From NCBI GenBank assembly GCA_017413085.1, contig JAFPVC010000001.1:1-41035 (forward strand): 41,035 nt of DNA, written 5' to 3'. Made by a program: the position numbers and the translations under genes. The number at the start of each line of letters is the position of its first letter. The stretch's first letter is position 1. Positions 23,124 to 32,431 of this stretch are shown here, piece after piece. The notes under the pieces are model-generated. The model did not search any database. It was not told the DNA's origin and saw only the letters and a program-made list of their open reading frames with translations. The stretch is from Prevotella sp. GTDB taxonomy: Bacteria > Bacteroidota > Bacteroidia > Bacteroidales > Bacteroidaceae.

Positions 23124-23151
23124 TTATGCGTGTTTTGTGGTGTAAATGGCT

Positions 23152-23261
23152 GTTGAAATGTAATCAGGCCTCAATTACATCGTAATTAGGTGGCTTTTAC
23201 CTTGTAATTTGCACCCGATTACAGTGTAATTAGGGCTTGATTACACCGTAATTTGGGTGCT
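23152..23261. repeat. 22-bp tandem repeat of ATTACA-NN-TGTAAT-type palindromes
   Basis: Units begin at 23152, 23174, 23196, 23218 and 23240, exactly 22 bases apart. Three carry ATTACANNGTAAT (23174, 23218, 23240). The unit at 23196 keeps only GTAAT plus a weak left arm, and the first only GTAAT. No coding sequence overlaps. The remaining gap from 22923 to 23454 holds only the terminator at 23077-23123. Confidence 0.85.
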
Positions 23262-23454
23262 TTTGGAGTGCTAAGAAATAGCTTCAAAAATTAAAGCGTT
23301 AATCATCAGCGGTTTGCAAAAATCGCTATTTTCGGCTGTAGGAAACCTGACGGAAAATATTTTCAAATATCGCCAGGAAATGAGGGTTGCAGAAATCAAA
23401 GTGTAAGCAAAAATGCTAAAAATCAGACATGGTGTATAACCTATATCATCGGCC

Positions 23455-25746
23455 TTATATGTAGAGCAGCTTGCTTACCTCTGCAGGATTGAGAGCCCAC
23501 TCATAGGTATAGCTTTCGTCTGCATCGCAGGCGTTGTCGACAATCTCCAATCCTTGACCATCAGCCTTCATGAGAAGTAATTCGCCAATTGTCATCTTGT
23601 CGCGAAGTCTCTTCAGTAATGCCTCGATCGATGTTTGGTTTGCACCGCGAAGCGTCTGTGCCGTAAACGGCATTTCAAGCCATATAATCTCTCGCGCCTT
23701 CACGTCAAGAATGCCAAATACTAATCCCTTGGCAAGGTTGCTTTCGCTGATACGGACCATGTGCTGAACGCATGATGGGTCGTATGCAACACCTGTCTTG
23801 TCGGAAACTTTCATCGGATTAGCCGAATCCATCCAACCAACAACGAGGTTCGGAGACAGTGAACCCATTGTATATGCATTACATGTGAATGTCACATACT
23901 GCGCTCCTGCAGCTTCCAGTTCTGGAAGCGAAAGTTCAATATATTCTGCCGTACCCACCATCTCGGGTATATGCTGAATGTCTCCCGAGTGCTTGGCACC
24001 CGTACACGTCAAATTGTAATACGCACAATCCTCACTTGTCCCGTCTGCATAGGAAATGCGGCAGCTCAAGTCCATGTCGAGGTGCTGCGCATGCAATCCT
24101 TTACCCCACTGAAGGAACAAACGCACCGCATCACCCTCTACGTGGAATTTCGTACCCATCAAAGCACACGATGTGTCTTGAATCGTTGTTGAGCGGTCGC
24201 CGACACTGATAGGAATGTCATGAAGCATAGGGTCTATGTAGATTGTCTTGTTCTCATTATGCACGTTTTTGAAACGTCTCTTCATAGACGAGCAATAGAG
24301 GTTGTCCACTGATTTCTGCATATCCTTCAGCTCTGCCTCGCTATACAGTGCAGTCATTGGATTTGAAGATAGGGGATGCGTGCCTCCTGTCAAGGGCCGT
24401 GCAATGCGTGCAGCGTTTGGAGTGAAGTATGTTTCTGCAGCATTTCCCAAAGAAAGCAGTAATCGTGCAGGCACATTTTCTGCTATCTCCTCAAAGGCCT
24501 TCAGCGTGTCTTCCTTGCCAAATCTCAGCATGGTAGCAAAGAGGCATCGGGCAAATAGCCCGGGCCTTTGCTTGAGAAGACTGAAAACTGTAATGGCATC
24601 ATTCTTTTTACGTGCAGCGTCAACCTTGCCCTGCCATGTCTTATAAGACTGCTTGTAGAACACGTCAAGAATCTCTTTAAGGTGCTCAAAGCCTTTTTTC
24701 CTTGAGTATTCACCGAGACGGAGAGCGTGAATCATACGTACCCACATTCCACGCTTGGGATTCATACACTCCATGACAGCATGAGTGGACATCGGCAGAT
24801 TGTTCAGCCATTTGGCAACGCGGAGACATGCTTTGCGGTCATATTTCAGCATCAGTTTGCTCTTCATCAGCCTTTTTGCCTCTGCATCCATAGCCTCTCT
24901 GTTGGTACTCCAAGCAAGCATCTGTTGTGCGCCCCACATATCACCGTTTAGTTTTGCTGCATGGGCAATAAGAGTCTTCGGTTCGATAATCTGTACGAGT
25001 CCAGTCTTCTCATACCACAGATATCGTAGCACGTCAGTGGGAGACTTGAAGATTTTCTGCGCTTCTTCCGCCTTTCCCTTCTCTACAAGGTATTTGGTTG
25101 CAATCATTGCCGTTTCCTTCATGGATATTTCCACGTCGGGCATATCGTAAATGTCCAGCAACAGAGTGAGGGAGTCTTTCTGCGTTTCATCAAGAGGAGT
25201 GGCAGAAGTCAGCAATGATACTAAAACATCTGTCATGTCTTTGTCTGTAAACAGACGCAGTTCCTTCAATTTGCTTCCCTGTCCCTTGTAAACAAAGTCT
25301 GCAGTTTTGAATGGCGTACCGCAGAAAGGGCATCCGTTATAGCGTTCCAAAGGGAATGTTCCCTCTGGGATAAGGTGTCCACAAGGCAATGTCGTTCCTT
25401 TGAATCCGAACTTCTCACCAAGGATATTGGCTAAGAAAGTAACAAGATGGTCGGCGCGAGTCTCGCCTGTGGGTATATCCCATCCTTTTACGAGAGAAGC
25501 CCAGTTAAGATTGGTTCCCATAACATTGTTGATGCACTTCGTAATCTGTGACAGCTCGTTAGCAGAAACAGCATTCAAGGCGTGGAGAAGCTCCTCGGTT
25601 ACGCAGAACCCGTTCTCACGGAGACGTTCCGTGAATGCCATAACAGGCACGGATACAGACGAACTCATGTCAATGTCATTTCTCTCAATGCCAAGGTAGA
25701 TGGCTTTGTAGCGAAGTGCTACTCTGACTAATTGCTTGTTTATCAT
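23455..25746 (-). CDS. RING-finger/TerD-like protein (MXAN_6230/SCO0854-like)
   Basis: The 763-residue protein starts MINKQLVRVAL. Near residues 140-165 is a RING-like segment with CGH and CPFCG as zinc ligands. The middle is a long helical region. The C-terminal third matches the TerD fold: LDMDLSCRISYADGTSE, GAKHSGD, IELSLPELEAAGAQYVTFTC. This order matches what I recall as the MXAN_6230/SCO0854 RING-domain family associated with stress (Ter) systems. The family name is from memory and moderately certain. No other ter genes are in the window. Its leader holds three related structured repeats. Confidence 0.6.
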   Translation of the reverse strand: MINKQLVRVALRYKAIYLGIERNDIDMSSSVSVPVMAFTERLRENGFCVTEELLHALNAVSANELSQITKCINNVMGTNLNWASLVKGWDIPTGETRADHLVTFLANILGEKFGFKGTTLPCGHLIPEGTFPLERYNGCPFCGTPFKTADFVYKGQGSKLKELRLFTDKDMTDVLVSLLTSATPLDETQKDSLTLLLDIYDMPDVEISMKETAMIATKYLVEKGKAEEAQKIFKSPTDVLRYLWYEKTGLVQIIEPKTLIAHAAKLNGDMWGAQQMLAWSTNREAMDAEAKRLMKSKLMLKYDRKACLRVAKWLNNLPMSTHAVMECMNPKRGMWVRMIHALRLGEYSRKKGFEHLKEILDVFYKQSYKTWQGKVDAARKKNDAITVFSLLKQRPGLFARCLFATMLRFGKEDTLKAFEEIAENVPARLLLSLGNAAETYFTPNAARIARPLTGGTHPLSSNPMTALYSEAELKDMQKSVDNLYCSSMKRRFKNVHNENKTIYIDPMLHDIPISVGDRSTTIQDTSCALMGTKFHVEGDAVRLFLQWGKGLHAQHLDMDLSCRISYADGTSEDCAYYNLTCTGAKHSGDIQHIPEMVGTAEYIELSLPELEAAGAQYVTFTCNAYTMGSLSPNLVVGWMDSANPMKVSDKTGVAYDPSCVQHMVRISESNLAKGLVFGILDVKAREIIWLEMPFTAQTLRGANQTSIEALLKRLRDKMTIGELLLMKADGQGLEIVDNACDADESYTYEWALNPAEVSKLLYI

Positions 25747-25761
25747 AGTCTTTAAAATTAA

Positions 25762-26004
25762 AAGGTAATTGAGTGGCTGAAAACTCTGGAATGTTCTATA
25801 GAAGTAAGCCACTCTTGGACCTTGTTAATATATGGAGCAAGGAAATTGTAGGACTTGTACTGGTATCTGATCAGGGATATAGAAGTAAGTTCCACTTGGT
25901 CCTTGCTTAGCTCTTCAAAAAAAGAAGCGGAAATTGGTGCTTTAGTAAAATGCCCGCGTTGGCAGGCTCAGGATGTTTGAAGTAAAAGCCCCTTGGTCCG
26001 CTTC
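25762..26004 (-). ncRNA. Three related structured repeats in the RING/TerD-like leader
   Basis: In transcript order the units are 26004-25924 (81 nt), 25907-25836 (72 nt) and 25823-25762 (62 nt). The first two have closing stems of 7 bp (GAAGCGG/CCGCTTC and AGCAAGG/CCTTGCT). The last has a shorter outer stem plus AGTGGCT/AGCCACT. Each carries a GGACCAAG-like block, a CTTACTTC-like block, then CAATTTCC or CAATTACC near the 3' stem. Bodies between these blocks differ. The start of transcription, near 26025, places all three in the gene's leader. Confidence 0.6.
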
Positions 26005-26032
26005 ATTATGTGATTATTATGTTTTCATGGTG

Positions 26033-26040
26033 CAAAGTTA
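26033..26040 (-). promoter_or_regulatory. -7 box for the RING/TerD-like gene
   Basis: Read leftward this is TAACTTTG, with an ATTG-like -33 about 20 bases upstream. The start codon is at 25746, so the leader is about 280 nt. Confidence 0.6.
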
Positions 26041-26080
26041 GGTATTTCTGCTGACATATACAATACTGTTATACGTATAA

Positions 26081-27721
<1,641 letters not shown>

Positions 27722-27761
27722 GAAGAGACAGTACAGGCAGAATGACAATCATAGCAATTTG

Positions 27762-29201
27762 ATGATGAAAACAAAAGCTTTAAGCATATTTGCACTTCTC
27801 TCTCTTCATTTTTCGCTGTCCACATTCGCACAGCAGGATGACCCAGTGATTATGACCATAAACGGCAACCCTGTTCCGCGTTCCGAGTTTGTGTATTCTT
27901 ATCAGAAGAACAATGGTGAGGATGTCATCGACCGCAAGACGGTGGAGGAGTATGTGGAACTGTTTGCCAATTACAAACGCAAGGTGCAGGCGGCACTTGA
28001 CGCACACCTCGACACTCTGACATCATACAACAAGGAGTTTCGTCAGTACCGCGACCAGCAGGTGCTGCCCACCCTCATCAATGATGCTGACGTGGAGGCA
28101 GAGGCTCACCGCATATATGACAAGGAAAACGAACGCATAGGTCCCAATGGCTTGTTCAGACTTCAGCATATCATGTTCTACATAGGACAGAACCCGGAAG
28201 AAGGACTGGAGAAAAAGCAGGAGGCGCGGGCTGACTCTGCCTATCAGGCACTAAAGGCCGGAGCCGATTTCGGCGAATTGGCAAAGAAAGTCAGTCAGGA
28301 CGCTGGTACCGCTAAGAACGGCGGTGATATAGGATGGCTTACCAAAGGCCAGTTGCTGGCAAAACTCGAGGATGCGATGACGAAACTGAACATTGGCGAG
28401 TTCAGTGAGCCTGTGCTGACAGAGGTAGGTTATCATATCATAAAGTTGACAGGACGCAAATCATTAGACCCGTATGATTCACTGCGCAGCAATATTATGA
28501 CATTCATTGAGAAGCGCAAACTGCGGAAAAAGTTTGCCGAGGACAGGCTGAAGAGCATTGCCGAGGCAAAGCAAATCAGCACTGATCAGGTGATGGACAT
28601 GCGCAGCGACTCCATTTCTGCCATTGACCAGAACATGAAATATCTCATAAAGGAATATCACGATGGTCTGTTGCTCTACGAGATAAGCAACCGCGAGGTT
28701 TGGGAGAAAGCCGCTAAGGACGAGGCCGGACTTGAGAAGTTCTACAAGAAGAACAAGAAAAAATATACATGGGATGAGCCACGCTTCAAGGGTATGGCAT
28801 ATTATACCAAAGCAGAGGAAGACGTGGAAGCGGTTAAGAAATGTGTGAAAGGCAAGCCGTTTAGCGAATGGGCAGAATTGCTTCGCACCACATTCAACAG
28901 TGACTCGGTATTGCGTATCCGTGTTGAAAAAGGAATATTCAAGAAAGGCGACAATGGAATCGTAGACCGCAACGAGTTTGGCGTAAGCGACGCAGTAGTC
29001 AAGGAGAAAAAGGGCTTCCCATACTATTCCTCATTTGGCACAATGCTCAAGGCACCAGAAGGCATGGCTGACGTAAGAGCGTTAGTCGTAGCAGACTATC
29101 AGGACGCTATGGAGAAAGAATGGGTTGAAACACTGAAGAAACGCTACCCCATAGTAGTAAACAAGGATATACTTGCCACCGTCAAGGAAAACGATAAATA
29201 A
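27762..29201 (+). CDS. Periplasmic parvulin-type peptidyl-prolyl isomerase
   Basis: The 479-residue protein has a signal peptide (MMKTKALSIFALLSLHFSLS, cleaved after TFAQ) and a SurA-like N-terminal helical domain. At about 130-255 is a parvulin domain with LQHIMFYIG, GADFGELAKKVSQD, GGDIGWLTKGQL and GYHIIKL. A C-terminal region follows without a second clear parvulin domain. It probably helps outer-membrane proteins fold. It is followed directly by the second chaperone gene (TAA then ATG). Confidence 0.85.
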   Translation: MMKTKALSIFALLSLHFSLSTFAQQDDPVIMTINGNPVPRSEFVYSYQKNNGEDVIDRKTVEEYVELFANYKRKVQAALDAHLDTLTSYNKEFRQYRDQQVLPTLINDADVEAEAHRIYDKENERIGPNGLFRLQHIMFYIGQNPEEGLEKKQEARADSAYQALKAGADFGELAKKVSQDAGTAKNGGDIGWLTKGQLLAKLEDAMTKLNIGEFSEPVLTEVGYHIIKLTGRKSLDPYDSLRSNIMTFIEKRKLRKKFAEDRLKSIAEAKQISTDQVMDMRSDSISAIDQNMKYLIKEYHDGLLLYEISNREVWEKAAKDEAGLEKFYKKNKKKYTWDEPRFKGMAYYTKAEEDVEAVKKCVKGKPFSEWAELLRTTFNSDSVLRIRVEKGIFKKGDNGIVDRNEFGVSDAVVKEKKGFPYYSSFGTMLKAPEGMADVRALVVADYQDAMEKEWVETLKKRYPIVVNKDILATVKENDK

Positions 29202-30605
29202 ATGAAAAAATATTCTTATATCATATCTACGCTTGCTCTGTTGTCAGTGGCCGTATCGTCGTTCTCTGATGAGCAGACCGATGCTACATCGCAAAAAGCC
29301 ACGCTACAGCCCAACTATATCGACGAGGTCGTGTGGGTTGTGGGTGACGAGGCGATACTGCGCTCCGACATTGAGTTGATGCGCATGCAGGGCGAACAGG
29401 AGAACATAAACTGGGGTGGAGACCCCAAATGTCGCATTCCTGAGCAGATTGCCGTGCAGAAACTTTTCGTCAACCAGGCTGCTACGGACAGTATAGAGGT
29501 GACGGAAGCCGAAATAGCACAGGGTGTGGAGCAACAGGTCAATGCGTGGATTCAGATGGTCGGCTCAAAGGAAAAACTTGAGGAATACCGCAAGCAGAGC
29601 ATTACCGAGATAAAGGCAGAGTTGCACGATGAATACAAGAACCGTGAACTTGCTCAGCGTATGCGTCATCAATTGGTAGAAGACGTAGCGGTTACACCGG
29701 CTGAGGTGCGTGAGTATTTTCGTAATATGCCTGAAGACAGCATACCCTTCGTTCCCACAACGGTGGAGGTGCAGATACTTACCATGCAACCGCGTATTCC
29801 CATCGAGGATATAAATAAGGTGAAGGAGGAACTGCGTGACTATACCAACCGCGTACAGTCTGGTACCACTTCGTTTGCAACGCTGGCGCGTTTGTACTCT
29901 GAAGATCCAGGCAGCGCCCGCCTGGGAGGTGAAATGGATTATGTGGGCCGTGGTATGCTTGACCCGAACTTTGCACAAGTGGCATTCAACCTGACCGACC
30001 CCAAGAAGATTTCTAAAATCGTAGAGTCGGAGTTTGGTTTCCATATTATACAGCTAATAGATAAGCGTGGAGACAGGATAAAGGTGCGGCACATATTGCG
30101 CAAGCCCAAACCTACACAGGAGGCAATAGACATGATGCTGGCGCGTCTTGACTCCATAGCAGACGATATGCGTGCAGAGAAGTTTACATTTGAGGTTGCC
30201 GCATCAAACCTGTCTGACGATAAAGACACCCACAATAACCGTGGACTCATGACCACTCCAACGGAAGATAACAAACGCACTTCGCGCTTTGAGATGAAAG
30301 AACTGCCGACTGAAGTTGCAAGAGCCATTGAGGGATTGAAAGTGGGCGAGATATCTAAGCCGTTCACCATGGTTAACAGTCGTGGCAAGACCACCTGCGC
30401 CATAGTGAAACTGAAGAACCGCACAGAGGGACACCGAGCAAAAATAACAGAAGACTTTCAGGTTATGAGCGAGGTAGTACTGGAGAAAGCACGGGAGAAG
30501 AAACTGCGTGAATGGGTGCAGGATAAAATCAAGAACACCTACGTGCGCATAGATCCGAAATATCAGGATTGCAACGACTTTGAATACGAAGGGTGGATTA
30601 GGTAA
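29202..30605 (+). CDS. SurA-like chaperone/isomerase
   Basis: The 467-residue protein has a signal peptide, a SurA-type N-terminal domain (YIDEVVWVVGDEAILRSDIE) and a parvulin domain at about 185-290 (ILTMQP, FATLARLYSEDPGSARLGGE, GFHIIQLID). A second, degenerate parvulin domain lies at about 295-410. It is expected to work in the periplasm with the upstream parvulin. The start ATG is immediately after the upstream stop codon. Confidence 0.88.
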   Translation: MKKYSYIISTLALLSVAVSSFSDEQTDATSQKATLQPNYIDEVVWVVGDEAILRSDIELMRMQGEQENINWGGDPKCRIPEQIAVQKLFVNQAATDSIEVTEAEIAQGVEQQVNAWIQMVGSKEKLEEYRKQSITEIKAELHDEYKNRELAQRMRHQLVEDVAVTPAEVREYFRNMPEDSIPFVPTTVEVQILTMQPRIPIEDINKVKEELRDYTNRVQSGTTSFATLARLYSEDPGSARLGGEMDYVGRGMLDPNFAQVAFNLTDPKKISKIVESEFGFHIIQLIDKRGDRIKVRHILRKPKPTQEAIDMMLARLDSIADDMRAEKFTFEVAASNLSDDKDTHNNRGLMTTPTEDNKRTSRFEMKELPTEVARAIEGLKVGEISKPFTMVNSRGKTTCAIVKLKNRTEGHRAKITEDFQVMSEVVLEKAREKKLREWVQDKIKNTYVRIDPKYQDCNDFEYEGWIR

Positions 30606-30719
30606 TGCATAATTCATAATTCATAATGCATAATTCATAATGCATAATGCATAATTCATAATGCACAAATCTTAATTCTTAATTCTTAACTCTTAATTCT
30701 TAATTTTTAATTTTTAACT
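30606..30719. repeat. Two arrays of 7-bp units before the OstA-like gene
   Basis: The first array is built from AATTCAT/AATGCAT units (about 30607-30665) and the second from CTTAATT/TTTAATT/CTTAACT units (about 30671-30720). They are non-coding and end against the OstA-like gene's signal-peptide region. Confidence 0.85.
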
Positions 30720-30770
30720 CTTATAGAGCATAAAAGATACATAAACCTCAGAACCGCTTTACTGGTTCTA

Positions 30771-32381
30771 ATGACGCTTACCCTTTGCACCATCGTTGGC
30801 GCAAAGGGTAAGCGTCAGCGTGCAGTTGCACGCAAGGTAGACACACGCGTGTATCTGCAGCATGCCGATCTCCTGTCATACGACATTTATGGTTCACACC
30901 CAGATGCACAGTTCTTGAAAGGCAAGGTCTCGTTCATGCACAAGGGAATGCATCTTACGTGCGACAGTGCCTACTTCTATGAGAACAGCAACTCATTTGA
31001 GGCATACGGTAACGTGCGCATGACTCAAGGCGATACGCTTACGCTGACAGGAGACCAGGGACACTACGATGGCAACGACGAGATGGCTCACGTATGGAGT
31101 AGTCCGGAGAAGAGCGTAATACTGACACACCGTGGTTCCAAACTGTATTGCGACACGCTTGACTTCGACCGTATGTATGGCATAGCCGACGCATACGGTG
31201 CCGCCGGCATAAAACTGACGAGCAAAGGCGATGTGCTGACGGCCGACTGGGGCAGACATTTCCTTGACACACACCACTCGGAGTTTTTCTACAACGTTGT
31301 GCTGACCAATGATAAAGGTCTGCGTATAGATACCGACACCTTATATTATTATGACCGTCAGTCGCTGGCCCATATCACCGGACCGTCAACGATAACCCAG
31401 AAGGGCAGCAAGGTGAACACGACGGACAGCTACTATAACACGGCAACCGAACGTTCCGAACTGTTCGGACGCTCCACCATATATAATGGTGAGAGGGAAA
31501 TAACTGCCGACAGCCTGTATCACAGTGACAAGACAGGAATCAATGAGGGGTACGGCGACGTAGTATACAAGGACTCAAAGAACAAGAACATCCTCAAGGG
31601 TGAGTATTGCCTCTACAACGACAATACAGGAGACGGCTATACTACACGCAACGCCGTTGTCATAGACTACTCACAGCGTGACACACTATGGATGCACGGC
31701 GATACAATACGCATACATACCATAGACATAAATACAGACTCCGTGCAGCGCGAGGTATACTGCTACAACCACGTACGAGCATACCGCAACGACCTGCAGG
31801 CTGTGTGCGACTCACTCGTGTTCCTGTCTCGCGACTCGTGTATGACGATGTACCGCGATCCTATCGTCTGGGCGCAAGGCAATCAACTGCTGGGTGAGAA
31901 GATAGTTGTTTACTTGAACGACTCCACTGTGCGTTATGCCGAGGTATTGGGACAGGCTCTTTCTGTGCAGCAACTTAAAGATACAGTACACTACAACCAA
32001 GTCTCAAGTCGTGACATGAGGGCTTATTTTACTGACGGGCAACTGCGTGAGAACTGGGCTGTATCTAATGTGAAGATAGTATACTATCCAATCGATGAGG
32101 CCGATACAACCATAATAGGTCTTAATTACACAGAGACCGACACGATGAAGATGTATCTTACGCCAGAAAGAAAACTGTACAAGATATGGATGTGTGCAAA
32201 CTCAGGTACGTTGTACCCACTTACGCAGACTCCTCCAGAAAAGCATAGGTTGCCAAACTTTGCATGGTTTGATTATATCAGGCCACGCTCAAAAGACGAC
32301 ATATTCGTATGGCGTCCCAAACAGGCTGGTACCGAACTGAAACAGGAGAGACGTCGCGAGCCGCCGAAGAGAAAAATGTAG
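30771..32381 (+). CDS. OstA/LptA-like lipopolysaccharide-transport domain protein
   Basis: This 536-residue secreted protein is made mostly of repeated beta segments of the OstA/LptA type (LKGKVSFMHKGMHLTCDSAY, AYGNVRMTQGDTLTLTG, ADSLYHS). LptA-like domains bind lipid A on its way to the outer membrane. Translation from the annotated ATG gives only part of a signal peptide. In-frame codons upstream read R-T-A-L-L-V-L-M-T-L-T-L and extend the hydrophobic core, with no ATG, GTG or TTG in frame back to about 30711. The C-terminus is Arg/Lys-rich. It precedes mutL. Confidence 0.75.
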   Translation: MTLTLCTIVGAKGKRQRAVARKVDTRVYLQHADLLSYDIYGSHPDAQFLKGKVSFMHKGMHLTCDSAYFYENSNSFEAYGNVRMTQGDTLTLTGDQGHYDGNDEMAHVWSSPEKSVILTHRGSKLYCDTLDFDRMYGIADAYGAAGIKLTSKGDVLTADWGRHFLDTHHSEFFYNVVLTNDKGLRIDTDTLYYYDRQSLAHITGPSTITQKGSKVNTTDSYYNTATERSELFGRSTIYNGEREITADSLYHSDKTGINEGYGDVVYKDSKNKNILKGEYCLYNDNTGDGYTTRNAVVIDYSQRDTLWMHGDTIRIHTIDINTDSVQREVYCYNHVRAYRNDLQAVCDSLVFLSRDSCMTMYRDPIVWAQGNQLLGEKIVVYLNDSTVRYAEVLGQALSVQQLKDTVHYNQVSSRDMRAYFTDGQLRENWAVSNVKIVYYPIDEADTTIIGLNYTETDTMKMYLTPERKLYKIWMCANSGTLYPLTQTPPEKHRLPNFAWFDYIRPRSKDDIFVWRPKQAGTELKQERRREPPKRKM

Positions 32382-32382
32382 G

Positions 32383-32425
32383 ATTGAAGAATTGTAGGAT
32401 TGAAGAACTGAAGATTTGAAGGAAT
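32383..32425 (+). repeat. Short 8-bp repeat array before mutL
   Basis: Degenerate GGATTGAAGAATTG units of the same family as the arrays at 14158-14230 and 16560-16640 fill the gap between the OstA-like gene and mutL. Confidence 0.7.
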
Positions 32426-32431
32426 TAATTC

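Noticed and set aside
23152-23261. CRISPR-like array
   Set aside because: Unit length is 22 bp and units are contiguous, so there are no spacers and no cas genes.
23041-23454. Protein gene between the terminator and the RING/TerD-like gene
   Set aside because: No sustained frame; the interval is explained by the terminator and the 22-bp array, and the rest shows nothing recognisable.
25836-25907. tRNA-like gene (72 nt with a 7-bp closing stem)
   Set aside because: No T-loop GGTTCGA sequence, no anticodon arm of the right size, and two sister units in the same leader.
30606-30719. CRISPR-like array
   Set aside because: Units are 7 bp with no spacers and no cas genes nearby, so it is a simple-sequence repeat.
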